From assembly GCA_012862575.1 (NCBI GenBank), contig BLSF01000036.1:248001-312000 (forward strand): DNA of 64,000 nt, written 5' to 3'. A model generated the notes under the pieces. That model made no database searches and was not told the DNA's origin. It worked only from the letters and a program-made list of their open reading frames with translations. Positions 1 to 10,175 of this stretch are shown here, piece after piece. The position numbers and the translations under genes are program-made. Each line of letters opens with the position of its first letter. The first letter of the stretch is position 1. This DNA is from Parietichytrium sp. I65-24A. Taxonomy: Eukaryota > Sar > Bigyra > Thraustochytrida > Thraustochytriidae.

Positions 1-422
1 ACGAACACTAGTCGAGAACTGCGTTATGGTGCCATTCATTTCGATCACCTCTGATCACCTCTGTGTGCATACATGTGCATACATGTGCATACTGTGCATA
101 CCACACTTGTGCGAGGACAGCCGGAGCCCGTACGCATGCAACGCATAATCTCGCTAGGAACTTCTTAAGTGAAGCATAGCTAATATTAAAGGAGCTGTGC
201 TCTGAGAAGTTTATTCGCTCCGTCGTCTGGAAGACTTGTTGCGACACAGAAGGACAGACAGACAGACAGACAGACATCTATCGCAAGTTGAGACGTGGAC
301 GTGGGTGACAACAGTGGTGGAATTGTGGAATTGCTGGAATGTTGTAAACTTCAAATGTGAAAGAGCGTAAGAGAGAAAGAGCGTAACTCGAATTTTGGAG
401 GAAGAGACGTCTACAGAACGCG
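1..422. other. Intergenic DNA with short tandem repeats
   Basis: No convincing gene. An approximately 10-bp unit (TGTGCATACA) is repeated about four times at 64-101, and a CAGA tetranucleotide run lies at about 252-277. A GA-rich stretch at about 360-385 lies just upstream of the gene starting at 423. Confidence 0.7.
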
Positions 423-958
423 ATGCTTCACAACTGGCGCACCTTCGGGGCGAGGTGGCTCAGCGGAGTGGCAAAACGTTACACGGTGCCAGAGTCGCGG
501 CTGGAGGTGAAGGCAGTGCGGTCCTCCGGCCCTGGCGGACAGCATGTGAACAAGACCTCCAGCTGCATACAAGTGCGGGTGTCTGTTCGAACTGCGGACT
601 GGTAAGTTGTCGATGTTTGAACACCGCGTGCAGATTAGGCATTTTCGGAACTGTCCTAACTGAAGGTGGATGCAGGCTGCCGGAAGATGTTCGGGAAAGG
701 CTGCTAGAGCAGCAGAAGAATAGGATCAACAAAGATGGGGAGCTTGTGGTGATAGCGCAGGAAGAAAGGTCTCAAATTCAAAACAAGAAATTAGCTATCT
801 CCAAGCTTCAGAGCATGGTAGATGACGCTGCTGTGGAGCCGAAGGAGAGAGAGATGTGGGAGGGTCTCGGCGAAGAGACCAAAGTGAAAAGAAAGGAGCA
901 GAAGAGACAGCGCGCAAAGATAAAATCTTTGCGACGTGTCAAATATGATGATTTTTAG
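423..958 (+). CDS. MRPL58: ICT1/ArfB-type mitochondrial peptidyl-tRNA hydrolase
   Basis: This protein hydrolyses peptidyl-tRNA on stalled mitochondrial ribosomes; in animals it is also a large-subunit ribosomal protein. The coding sequence has two exons, 423-601 and 676-958, joined across a 74-nt intron with a GTAAGT donor and a TGCAG acceptor. The junction completes a Trp codon and keeps the frame, giving 153 residues. The class I release-factor motif [12 protein letters not shown] sits near residues 36-47, with catalytic GGQ at 38-40. A basic C-terminal tail ([17 protein letters not shown]) is typical of the ICT1 branch and binds the ribosomal mRNA channel. The first about 20 residues are basic and lack acidic residues, which suits a mitochondrial presequence. 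The downstream continuation [20 protein letters not shown] matches family architecture. The single-frame reading through the intron would lose GGQ and was rejected. The exact paralogue within the ICT1/ArfB group is less certain than the family. Confidence 0.9.
602..675 (+). other. Intron in the ICT1-like gene
   Basis: A 74-nt phase-2 intron with GTAAGT donor and GATGCAG acceptor. Removing it joins the GGQ exon to the basic C-terminal exon in frame. It shows the short intron style of this genome. Confidence 0.88.
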
Positions 959-1290
959 AGCGCGAGCTTGTATTTGATAGGGACGTCGGCAGCAAGCTCA
1001 GTAGAGAGTTTGCTCTTGTGCCCCATATCTCTTAGTATCACAGAGCGTTGTTATTTCTTTTAGTGTAAAAGTTAACGTCCTGAGAAAACGAATTTGGCAG
1101 CAAATCCCGTTCGAAGACGTGTCCCTCGCGCGTGAAGTAAGATCTATTCCACCAATCGCAAACAAAGCGCCGTCATAACGTTTAACAAACAGCAGTGAAG
1201 GAGTAAAACCCTGAAAACTAGAAAAGGGAGACAGCGGAAAATTCAGCTTTCAAATACAGGACAAAAGTACTTGAAGGTTCAGTTGAGAGG
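959..1290. other. Convergent intergenic spacer
   Basis: Spacer between the 3' ends of the ICT1-like gene and DRC4. I see no further gene or notable repeat in it. Confidence 0.6.
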
Positions 1291-2688
1291 TTACATAGCA
1301 AAGCTTGGCATTTGCAGGGGTCTGGTTTCAAACCCCAATTCTTCCACAGGAATGCCATATTCGGCGAGTTTTTCCTCGTACGACTGCAACATTTTGTTGT
1401 GCAAGTCAATAGCAGAAGCGATGGTCTTGGAAAGATCACGGATCGCTTGGTTTTTGCCTTCAACGATATCATCCACATTTCTTTGCACCTTGCCCAAGAC
1501 TGCCGGGTCAAGATTGAATTGCTGCAGGATCTCGTTCAAATATCCGTCTGTTTTCTCGATCTCTTGGTTCAGCAAGCTGGCCTTCTTTTCGAGCAGAAGA
1601 TTCTTAAATCCGGTCTTTTGCTGAACGTCAAATACACTCTGCTGCAACTTATCGTGCAGTTCCTGCCTCTCGTTATCAAGGATTTCGAAGCGCTGCGAGA
1701 GAATTTCATGCTCCCAATTGACAGCTTTAAGTTGGTCTTCAACCACTCCCAAGTCACCCTTGGCCGACTCCAAGTTACTTTTAATCACCTCGTACTCTTG
1801 CAATTCAGCGCGCAGAGATTCCACATCCTTGAGAGCTTTCTTGAGCGGCTCGGACATCCTCTTGTTCTCTTGGGCTATCTCAAACATTAGTTTCTCATCG
1901 GCGGACTCCTTCTTCTTCATCTCGGCCACTTCCTCCTTGAGTGACTTGATGAGGTCCAAGTTGTTGTGCGTAATATCGTTGTAGTAATTTTTAATCTCGC
2001 TGAACGCTCGTTCGTGAGACTTCATGAGCTCGTCGATGTGGCTATCTTTGCGCTGCTCAATTCGCTGAATCTCCGCCTTTCGCCTCGCTTCGAGCGACTC
2101 CCGGAGAACACGAGATCTCCGTTCGTGTTTTAGCTGAAGCTCCTTTGCTCGCCTCTCAAAGTTCTGACGCAGCTCGGTGATTTTTCTGTCCTGCTCTTGT
2201 TTGAGTGATTTGATAAAGTCTTCGTGACTGAGCTCCGTCTCTTTGATCTCCACAACGAGGCTGCGCTTGTCTGTCTTCAAATGCGCTTCCGCCTTTCGGT
2301 GGTCGTCTTCCTCAAGCTTGAGGGAGTGATTGCAGTCGGCCTTCGAGTTGGTAACTTCATTTTGGTGCTCGTACAAGAGATGCTTGACGCGCTGCTTGTA
2401 CACTTTGATTTCTACCTGGTGCTTCTCCTCCAGGTCTTGCAGTTCGCGTTGCTTGTTTCTAACCTCAGCCTTTTTATCCTCCAAGTTTTTCTTTTCGACG
2501 ATCCAGAAATAGTTTATCTTCTCGCGTTGCTGCTGAAACTCATTGAACATTTGCTGCTCCACCAAGAGCTTCTTCTTCAGGTCCTTGGCCTTCTCTATCT
2601 GCAGGCGCCGCGCCTCCTGAGCCGCGGCTGCTGCCACATCCTCTGCCGACTCGCCCTTCTTCTTGCCTCCTTTCTTTGCCTTCCCCAT
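1291..2688 (-). CDS. DRC4: Dynein regulatory complex subunit 4 (GAS8/trypanin)
   Basis: A core subunit of the nexin-dynein regulatory complex, which links doublet microtubules and controls dynein activity in motile flagella. The product has 465 residues against about 478 for human GAS8, with no intron. It starts with a Lys/Gly-rich MGKAKKGGKKKG segment and is then almost entirely coiled coil (about residues 25-435). It shows typical family stretches such as EIKNYYNDITHNNLDLIKSL near residues 230-250 and a conserved non-coiled tail ending in ETRPLQMPSFAM. The ATG at 2688 is the first in-frame ATG and opens the conserved basic N-terminus. A short GATCGAC tandem repeat lies just upstream. The call implies a flagellated stage in the life cycle. 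Confidence 0.93.
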   Translation of the reverse strand: MGKAKKGGKKKGESAEDVAAAAAQEARRLQIEKAKDLKKKLLVEQQMFNEFQQQREKINYFWIVEKKNLEDKKAEVRNKQRELQDLEEKHQVEIKVYKQRVKHLLYEHQNEVTNSKADCNHSLKLEEDDHRKAEAHLKTDKRSLVVEIKETELSHEDFIKSLKQEQDRKITELRQNFERRAKELQLKHERRSRVLRESLEARRKAEIQRIEQRKDSHIDELMKSHERAFSEIKNYYNDITHNNLDLIKSLKEEVAEMKKKESADEKLMFEIAQENKRMSEPLKKALKDVESLRAELQEYEVIKSNLESAKGDLGVVEDQLKAVNWEHEILSQRFEILDNERQELHDKLQQSVFDVQQKTGFKNLLLEKKASLLNQEIEKTDGYLNEILQQFNLDPAVLGKVQRNVDDIVEGKNQAIRDLSKTIASAIDLHNKMLQSYEEKLAEYGIPVEELGFETRPLQMPSFAM

Positions 2689-4080
2689 GATTGCGGCGCT
2701 TCCACAATAGACGATCGACGATCGACGATCGACGTCCGTGCCACCGTGTCAGCGAAGAGCCAACCCCGCTCCACGTTCTGCTTTCCAAGTCGAAGCGCTG
2801 TTTCTCCTCGGAAGGTCAAAGCTTCGATGCCCTTTCGCGGCGATCGATCATCAAGGGCTGCTTCCGCGATGCAAGCTTTTTAACAGATCAATCACGCACA
2901 TCACACTACTACTCTCAGCAATCTGTCTAAATGTTTCTGCCAGTCAGTCACATCCCCCGCGCCAAAGCGACTAGGCGATTGCACATTCGCCTACTGTTTA
3001 ACTAAAATTCGCTTCTTCGCACGCTTCTTCGTATTTATTTCTTCGTGCTCATTGGCTCTGTTTATAATTAAACTAACTTAGCAATTAGCTGTGGCCAAGT
3101 GGCGCTTCTTTTTTGCAACGGCTCTGGCCAGTGAACAACGAGCTCTTCGGCTTGAGCTCGTATCGTCAACTACACAATATATCTGACGATTGTATCCTCG
3201 TATCACAACATAAGCAGTGTGCACTAGTAGTACTAGTATTTTATGGTAAGTGGAGACTATCGATCGGGGTGGTGTGCACTGGCTTTGGTAGAAAAGTAGA
3301 GGAGCAGTTTTACTTTAGAAGATGAGAGAGAAACTGGAAACTTTAGAAAGTAAAGCCACTCCAGCCAATCTTTGTTTAGAACGTTTACAACAAAACAATG
3401 CAAAAGCTTGTTCTTCACTGTTGATTGCAAATTATTCAGGAATCAGACTCACTGTCAAGTTCACTGCCGTTTTCTGCGGCGAGTCCATGGCGAGTCTCAT
3501 CAGCTCGATACGCAATGCACCAAGCCCATGCCTTACCAGACAGAGGACAGAGGACAGAGACAGCCAAGTTACTAGAAAAATTTAGCAAAAAAGCGCGCCA
3601 TCCAAAGGTCTCTCTTGCCTGACAATGAAACTGCGATACTGCGGACAAAGGCATCGGATTGCGGTCTTTTCGTCGTCGATCGTCGTCGATTGGCGATGAT
3701 CGTGGGAGATCGTTGATCTCCGCTGATCTCCGCTGGCCACTGCAGCTCAAGACTCCAACTTTTTTCTCCAAGAGCACTGCTCGACGAGTCCCGCAAGCGT
3801 TTGCCTAGTGTTCTTTTTAATGCTGAGAGATGCTGAGAGAGCATCTGGAGCCTGAGGAAAACACGCGAAACGCAAACATTCGTGCAATTCTGCGACCGGC
3901 ACAGAAAACTCCGATTTCCTACTAACGCGTCCGCTGCAGCCTGCAGAGGACTCGTGTGCTTCTTTGCGAGGGCGCAGTTGAGCGCAATAAACACCAGCTG
4001 CTTCTACGGAGGGCAGCCAAACTTTCCGGCGTGGTGGACTCTGCAGACCGCAAAAGAAGGCCTGGCAGTGGAGAGAGAGG
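2689..4080. other. Divergent intergenic region between DRC4 and an unrecognised gene
   Basis: About 1.4 kb between two divergent start codons. A near-perfect GATCGAC repeat lies at 2710-2734, and related CGTCGTCGAT/GATCTCCGCT repeats occur at about 3668-3735. Small open frames here are short, overlap on both strands and have no recognisable features. The region probably holds both promoters. Confidence 0.6.
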
Positions 4081-4734
4081 ATGGGAAAGGTATCCAGGAC
4101 TGGCGAGGCGGGAAAGTGGCCGCTCAAGTTCACGTTTACAGTTGAGCACGGTACTGTCGAGGCAAGCGAGAGGGATGAGCTCTACGCTGAATTGGTGAAA
4201 GAGCTGGACTCGATCGACAAATACTACTACAACAGAGCCGTCGACGCGGCAGACTGGCAAAGCATTGTAGATGGGGTTGCAAAAATCTGTTCAGAGGAGG
4301 CAGGGAGTGCCGTGACCAAGTTTATCCATTGCCTTTGCATCGGAGTGATGGAGACTGCGGCCGATGCGAGCGCGCGGAGAGCCAACAAGAAGGTCCTTGG
4401 CGAAATAAACTCCTCGACGCGCAAGCTAAATCGCAAGGTGGAATGGATCGCAGTGTCGCTGGACGACAAAGTGGAGGTTCAAATACACCCTCGGAAGCAG
4501 TATGCGAAGTGGGTGGCTGCGGATAAAGAAAAGCTTGAACGCCAAGAGAGTTACCGGAAGAGGAACAAACTCAAAACGTTGGCCAACACAGGTGCTGTTT
4601 TTGGGCGATTGGGCTTTGGACTTGCGAAGAGTGCGCTCACGAAAACAAAATCAAGTAAAAGCGGTCGCCGACTTTTCAAGTCTTCGTCCAAGCTCAAGGT
4701 TTCACGAGATGTAGATGTTCCTGCGTCTCCTTGA
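4081..4734 (+). CDS. Uncharacterised basic protein, 217 aa
   Basis: I do not recognise this protein. The 217-residue frame starts at an ATG and has coding-like composition. Residues about 15-150 look like a mixed alpha/beta globular domain containing HCLCIGVMETAADASARRAN. The rest is strongly basic and Ser/Lys rich (TKTKSSKSGRRLFKSSSKLK) and is probably disordered or nucleic-acid or membrane contacting. There is no signal peptide and no clear membrane segment. It is transcribed away from DRC4 and converges with the cytochrome b5 reductase gene. The basic tail could carry nuclear localisation signals, but that is a guess. The gene call is fairly safe; the function is unknown. Confidence 0.62.
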   Translation: MGKVSRTGEAGKWPLKFTFTVEHGTVEASERDELYAELVKELDSIDKYYYNRAVDAADWQSIVDGVAKICSEEAGSAVTKFIHCLCIGVMETAADASARRANKKVLGEINSSTRKLNRKVEWIAVSLDDKVEVQIHPRKQYAKWVAADKEKLERQESYRKRNKLKTLANTGAVFGRLGFGLAKSALTKTKSSKSGRRLFKSSSKLKVSRDVDVPASP

Positions 4735-5056
4735 GACCTTGCTCCGAAATCATGTCTCAAGAGTTGTGGTGGACATTTTTTTTGGTTGTTTATTTGTTCG
4801 TAAAACACTTGATTGTGATACCATTAACTGAAATGACTCTCGCTAGCGAGCTGAACGCTGAAAATTAGAAATTGGGGATTTATCTGCCCACACAAAATCA
4901 TTTTTTTTCTCCTTTCTTTTTTCTTTTCTTTTTCCACGTATCAACTCTAGATACGGTGTGAAAGGAAAGGGGGCATTCTCAGTGTTACATTGTCGAGCGT
5001 TAATAGTTTTGCGGTAAAAAAAAATGTATTATTCCTCAACAAAAGAACTTAACAGA
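4735..5056. other. Convergent intergenic spacer with T-rich and A-rich tracts
   Basis: Spacer between two convergent genes, with pyrimidine tracts at about 4897-4935 and an A-run near 5015-5024. These may serve 3'-end formation of the flanking genes. No gene is seen. Confidence 0.55.
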
Positions 5057-6244
5057 CTAAAATTCAGCATAATGGTCACGCAAATATCCATGCGCCTGGA
5101 GAGCAGGAAAACACAGTTCGCGCACAAAGGACGGAGGACCACAGACTCCCACGAAGCAATCCTCATCGTCGCCTTCAGGAACTTGCTCCATGATCATTTC
5201 CCTTGTCATCTTTCCAACCTTCACAACCTTCTCGTCGACTTGAAGGTCTTCTTCAGTTGGCGCAGAGTTAAGAACGTACAGAACCTTTAGACGCTTTGGA
5301 TTGGCTTTGCGAAGATATTCCAGCTCTTCCAGCAGCATGGTCTCAGATAACGAAGAGTTAGCGTACAGAAGGGTGAACTTCTTCTTGTCAAAAGGGTCCA
5401 GCATGCTATTTCGGATGATCTGGTATGCTGGAGTGATTCCGGAGCCAGCACATAGAAATGTAATTTCAGACACGTTGAGCACATGGCCGTCGACCTCGAG
5501 CCGTGATCCCGGAAGTGTGTATTGGATGTGGCCATGTGGCCCGCTGACAAGCACGCTTGAACCTACCTCAAGATTGGCAAGATGCTGAGACATTATTCCC
5601 CCTTGCGGGAACCCAGCCGTTGGATTTGGTCTGTAAATTTTAACCAAAAGCTCAAACCCATCCTCAGACCAAAGCAAAGGCGTGTAAGACCGAATTACGC
5701 TTTGACCATCCGCCTCGACATCATTGGCTTTCAGCAACACGTGCTGCCCGCTTGTGGCGTTGTTGGACCACATTGCTAGGGTGCTTGTGATCTGGAGCGC
5801 ACCCAACTCCTTGGATTTGCTCATCATTTTTTTCAGCGCTCTTGCAGTCCACGGAAAGCAGCTCACTTGCTTGGATCGCGCAGTGCCGTCCACCGCCTTG
5901 AATGTCAGCTGCACAGCGCCGCCATCATTGCGCATCTGTTTTTCCACAATCTCGTACGCGGCGAAGCCTTGTTCTGATGATGCCTGTGGCTGCTCGGAAG
6001 CTGCCGACTTCTCGTCCAACGTCCCGATGAGGAGGTCGTCGAGCAGCCTCCCTGCCTTCATTGAATGCATCCCGAGAAATTCGGAAGTAACATCTGTCCC
6101 TGCTCTCGTCAGTATCTCTCTCGCTCCACCGGGATGGTTTTCGTAAAACTCGGTTGCGTCGTACACCTTGCCGCTCACAACGATCCAGCAGCTCTTTCTT
6201 GTGTTGTGCTGTCGCACCTCATCCCACGAGAACACCTGCGACAT
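5057..6244 (-). CDS. Cytochrome b5 domain fused to a cytochrome b5 reductase
   Basis: A 395-residue soluble flavohaemoprotein that should pass electrons from NAD(P)H through FAD to a b5 haem. The N-terminal b5 domain (about residues 3-75) has haem ligand His37 in HPGG (37-40) and a second candidate His60 in LGMHS. The C-terminal reductase has the FAD motif RSYTP at 185-189, GPHGHIQY, the nucleotide-binding GSGITPAYQ and CGPP at 368-371. The arrangement resembles the C-terminal half of assimilatory nitrate reductase and the b5+b5R fusions, but there is no molybdenum-cofactor domain here. Residues about 76-165 form a linker plus an unusual pre-FAD segment, LTFKAVDGTARSKQVSCFPW, which I cannot match. 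There is no membrane anchor, so it is probably cytosolic. Possible roles are desaturase or sterol electron supply, or a stand-alone reductase. Confidence 0.88.
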   Translation of the reverse strand: MSQVFSWDEVRQHNTRKSCWIVVSGKVYDATEFYENHPGGAREILTRAGTDVTSEFLGMHSMKAGRLLDDLLIGTLDEKSAASEQPQASSEQGFAAYEIVEKQMRNDGGAVQLTFKAVDGTARSKQVSCFPWTARALKKMMSKSKELGALQITSTLAMWSNNATSGQHVLLKANDVEADGQSVIRSYTPLLWSEDGFELLVKIYRPNPTAGFPQGGIMSQHLANLEVGSSVLVSGPHGHIQYTLPGSRLEVDGHVLNVSEITFLCAGSGITPAYQIIRNSMLDPFDKKKFTLLYANSSLSETMLLEELEYLRKANPKRLKVLYVLNSAPTEEDLQVDEKVVKVGKMTREMIMEQVPEGDDEDCFVGVCGPPSFVRELCFPALQAHGYLRDHYAEF

Positions 6245-7468
6245 ACTCGCCGCACAGCTTTCCTGTTCCTGGCAGCCTTTGCTTTTGCTTTTGCTTTCTG
6301 CGTTCGCTTTTCAGGTTTGATGCCACGCCAGTACCTGTTCTCTCTTTTCTCGGCTCACTGCCTTGCTCCTTGTCTTGACTGTGAGACAACAACACTCCAC
6401 AGACTTGCGCTGTGTATGTGCGCGATGGTGTGCACCATTGTTTGGCTGTTCATCGTCTACGAGTGGTCTACCTATTGGCCCGCGATGTGGTCGACGACGT
6501 GGACAATGCGAAACACTGTTTCGTTCGATGCGGAGAAATGCGGTGCGTCAGAGCGAAGTACGAGCCACCTTGACCAAGACAAAGTACCGCTTCCCTACGC
6601 AGAATCGATGCCGCCAATCGCTTCCTCAGCTTGGGAACCTCCAAAGCACATCTGCTCACGTCCAGTATAGAGAGCAGCGATACTCTCACGAAGGTGACAG
6701 GTTTCTATCTAGTCCGTGCTCACCGTCGCACCCAAGCCACGCAAGTCACGCAAGCCTCGTTGAGATCTTTGGACAACCTTTCTCATGGACCACATTAACC
6801 ACATGGACTTTCGTTAAAAGAAATTGCTTTCTTTCCAATCGTCCCGTGGTCGTGAACGGTCGTATTCGAGGTGTGCAAGCTGGAAAACCCATCGTCTAAA
6901 CCTTAAGCATTTTGGTAAAAGCGCTCACTATCCCTCGACTCTAAGCGCGAGAGCTACGGACACATAAGAGGAGGTCTAGGCTTATGTGCAGTTACCGAGG
7001 TAAGAAAGGGACCATGTCTAGACCACTTTACTATGGTAACAACTAATACTGTACATACCTATGCTTGACCTTGTAAGTCACATGATTGTTACCACAAACT
7101 ATAGAAGAAACAATCCGAGTTAAGACTATCCATAGCTATCTAACCAATAAGAACTGCCCATGCCAGTAGCGCAAGGATACGATGATGCCAGCCTTATAGT
7201 CGGCTTACGGTAGCGATATGTCTTTTAATACCGGAACGCAAATATACCGGAATACGAGTGGCTCGAGATCAGGAATTTCAAGAATGTAGAATTTAGATAG
7301 AGTTGGGACGACTTGGTTATGACTTGGTGACTCTGAATTCTGAATTCTGATTCCTACTCAAAGGTGGATGTGGGACTAGATTTGGTCGCAACTGGTGGGT
7401 CTGGTTGGGAGAGAGAGCAAACTACAGACTTTGAGTCAACGTGTTGGCGCGAGAGAAGCCAAGCGAAG
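6245..7468. other. Divergent intergenic region
   Basis: About 1.2 kb between divergent genes. CTTTTGCTTTTGC-type repeats lie at 6280-6310 just upstream of the b5-reductase start. A TCTGAATTCTGAATTCTGAT tract lies at 7332-7351 just upstream of the next gene. A 178-codon open frame at 6363-6899 has random-looking composition and was not accepted. Confidence 0.55.
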
Positions 7469-8734
7469 ATGAACTCCGCGCGAGCGAAATGGCTAGCGAA
7501 AGAATGGGCGCACAGAGCATCCCTCGAAAAGCTCGCCCTGGAGAAGAGTCTGGCGGGTTGGTGGAAGTTGCGGTCGACCCGGAGGTTCACCGTGGGCGCG
7601 GGCTTGCTGCTGCTGCTGGCGGTATGGGTGTTTCGAGCTTGTGCTCACGTGCATACGTCCAGCGTCGCGGTGAACTTTAAGGTGAATTCAGTCGCGTTGT
7701 CGCCGCAAGGCTTGGTAGATGGAGTCGTGCGAAAACAAGGGCCGAAAAGAAAAGTTCACATGTACGACATTTGCGCCAACACCCCGAAGGTAGTTGGCGA
7801 GCCGTATCGGGTCAAGTATATCGAGAGTGTGGGCGCAAGTGGCACGAAAGCTCAAAGCCTCACAAAGCTCGAGAATGGAGACATACCCATAATCTTGAGT
7901 GTTCCTCACGGAGCGAGTGCGAAAGACGCGAGCTATTCGTGGCAAGCTGCAAATCTGCCGCCTCGATCGGGAGCCATGCCTGGAGCCCAGTTCAACGCCT
8001 CTGATTTCCAAAGCAGGCTGTCTCGTGTGAACACGGATACAAACACACAGACGATAGCGAAAGAGATATCAAGAACGATGAAAAAGGTTTTCGGAGTCAA
8101 ACCGTACGTTGTGACAGCCCAGTTCCATCGTCGATTTGTGGATGTGAATCGACGAATCAATGGTTCAGAGTCGTGCTGTAAAAGTTTATGGCCAAAATGC
8201 ACTGCTGTTGCGGACTACGTTTTTGATGCAGACGGTAGCCCGGACTTGGACTGGGCCGCCAAAGTTAATCTCGCAAGACAAGTTTACGACGAATACAACA
8301 ACAAGATCACGTCTGCAATAAATAGCATACACAAAAAGCACCCTGGTAAAGCTGTCTGGTTGCTCGATTTGCACGCGCAAAAGGCCCCAGATGACCCGGA
8401 ACTTGGCGTCACTGCACATGAGATGCTTGAAACAGTGATTGTTGGAACCCAAGATGGCCGACTTGTGAAAAGTCGCCAGAGCCTTTATGACAGCGACGGC
8501 TTTCTGAATCAACTCATGCGCGAAATGCAGATTTACCCGCCATCAAATGACATTCCGGACCATCCCAAGTATAACGGTGGCAATCTCGTCGCAGAATACG
8601 GATACAATTCCACCGGACTGGTGAATGCTTTGCAAATGGAATTTGGGTACAACTTACGGATGAAAGCGCGATCCCGAGCCAACGCCGTCATGGCTCTCTC
8701 GAAAGCATTGTACAGAATTGCAACCGCGAACTGA
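7469..8734 (+). CDS. Membrane-anchored N-formylglutamate amidohydrolase-like protein (paralogue A)
   Basis: A 421-residue member of the N-formylglutamate amidohydrolase superfamily (zinc hydrolases related to HutG). Visible family motifs are VPHGAS near residue 144, RRFVDVNRR near 220, LDLHAQK near 300, YNGGNLVAEYG near 370 and LQMEFG near 390. These supply the expected His, Asp/Arg, His and Glu metal or substrate contacts. I chose the ATG at 7469 because the longer frame begins with GTG. From there about 40 basic and Ala-rich residues precede one hydrophobic helix (about 42-59), predicting a type II signal anchor with the catalytic domain in the secretory lumen. N-glycosylation sequons (NASD, NGSE, NSTG) and several Cys agree with this. 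The cytosolic bacterial enzymes act in histidine degradation; a lumenal eukaryotic form must do something else. Substrate is unknown. A paralogue starts at 11992. Confidence 0.85.
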   Translation: MNSARAKWLAKEWAHRASLEKLALEKSLAGWWKLRSTRRFTVGAGLLLLLAVWVFRACAHVHTSSVAVNFKVNSVALSPQGLVDGVVRKQGPKRKVHMYDICANTPKVVGEPYRVKYIESVGASGTKAQSLTKLENGDIPIILSVPHGASAKDASYSWQAANLPPRSGAMPGAQFNASDFQSRLSRVNTDTNTQTIAKEISRTMKKVFGVKPYVVTAQFHRRFVDVNRRINGSESCCKSLWPKCTAVADYVFDADGSPDLDWAAKVNLARQVYDEYNNKITSAINSIHKKHPGKAVWLLDLHAQKAPDDPELGVTAHEMLETVIVGTQDGRLVKSRQSLYDSDGFLNQLMREMQIYPPSNDIPDHPKYNGGNLVAEYGYNSTGLVNALQMEFGYNLRMKARSRANAVMALSKALYRIATAN

Positions 8735-10067
8735 TTGGTTCGCATGTGTCATAATAGTTTTCAATTAGAATTTTAAATAGTTTTGCTGCCACTTTGACAC
8801 AGATTCTCCCTCCGCTCCACAGCGAGGTCGTTTACCCAAGATTAGACGCTTTGAACTCACAGCCAGTTTCGGAGCGCGGATTGATATTCTTGAGCGTACA
8901 ACTACTAACTTCGAGTTTTGGTGCTCTGCGTTCCATTTCTGTGCAATCAGTCCCACTCGTCGGTTGGAAGAGAGCACCTAGCAAGCCTTGTCTGAGCTCG
9001 GGGCTCATACCAGGTGTGGTGTGGTGTACAATCAATGTCGAAGTGTACTTGCTACTCGCAGGTTCGGCTCTGGCTCACACTAAATCAATGTAACGTTGAG
9101 TACGCCGTGCGCCCTGAGTTTCCGTCGAATTCATTTTTCGAGCACGATGTGAGGTGCCTCTTCGTTCCAAACGTACGATGTATGCGACCTTAGTGCTTTG
9201 CAAGGAAAATAGCACGCTAATAACACCGAGACACACTGGACAGGACAAAGCTGAGAAAAGAGTTGAATTTTGAGGTGAGTTGTATGCCCGTGATTGGCTG
9301 GAACGCCTCTCCGCCACATCCACATCGCTGGCCTACTCTAGTTAAAAAATACCGGTGACGGTTAATTTCGTGGAATTCAAGTTCAAATTTTCCTTCTTCT
9401 ACTCCTTGTTCTTCTTCTTGTTCTTCTTTCTCCTTTCTTCTTTTTCTTTGCTCTTCTTCTTTCTTCTTTTTCTTCGCACTCTTCTTCTGTCTTCTTTTTT
9501 CTTCTTCATACCTATCGATTGTCTTGGAGGAGTGGAATTCCCCATCAAGCGCTTAGACCATACCTGTAAGGTTAGTGTGAATGAATGATTGGCCGATAAC
9601 TCAGCTTCTCTCATCGGTGATCAGCGAACGAAGACATATCTAGTGTTGACTCGAGACTCTGAATGAATTGCTCTGACAGTTAATTTTGAATTCCTGAATT
9701 CTGGAATTTCCTGGATGTCAATTCAACAGCAGAAATCCCTCCATCACGCAGGTCCTCCAATAACTTAGAGCCCTTCGGAAAAAAATCCGGCTCCAGCTTC
9801 ACTTAATAGTACTGTATTCAGTAGTACCTTGTCTACCTCGTGCGACCACTAAGGTCTCCCCAGGTCTCCGCATGGATCCTGCGTCCCCAGGAATGACCTG
9901 ACATGTGAACTGAAATAAAATCTGAGATGTGGAACTAATCGAGCACTTAATAAGCAAAGTAGAGTTTCCTTCTGTTCAGGATGAGGAGGGTCCTGGAAAG
10001 GCGTCAGGTCAGGTGTCTCTTGTACTCAAGCCTAAGAGGCAGCTAGAGTATTGTCTCAAGCGCGCCA

Positions 10068-10175
10068 GAGAGAGAGAGAGAGAGAGGAGGGAGGGAGGGG
10101 AGAGAGNTATAACTTTGATCCTGCGAGAGGGACGACGAGAGAGAGAGAGAGAGAGAGAGGGAGGGGGAGAGAGAG
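10068..10175 (+). repeat. GA microsatellite pair with an ambiguous base
   Basis: Two AG-rich simple repeats separated by a 25-bp unique segment (10108-10132). Position 10107 is N, showing that the assembly or reads were uncertain here, so the true repeat length may differ. Confidence 0.9.

Noticed and set aside
395-958. 187-codon single-exon reading of the ICT1 locus
   Set aside because: It begins before the true ATG in another frame, reads through the 74-nt intron and loses the GGQ motif.
6363-6899. 178-codon open frame in the divergent spacer
   Set aside because: Cys/Arg/Ser-rich random-looking composition, overlaps a second frame, no domain and no good start context.
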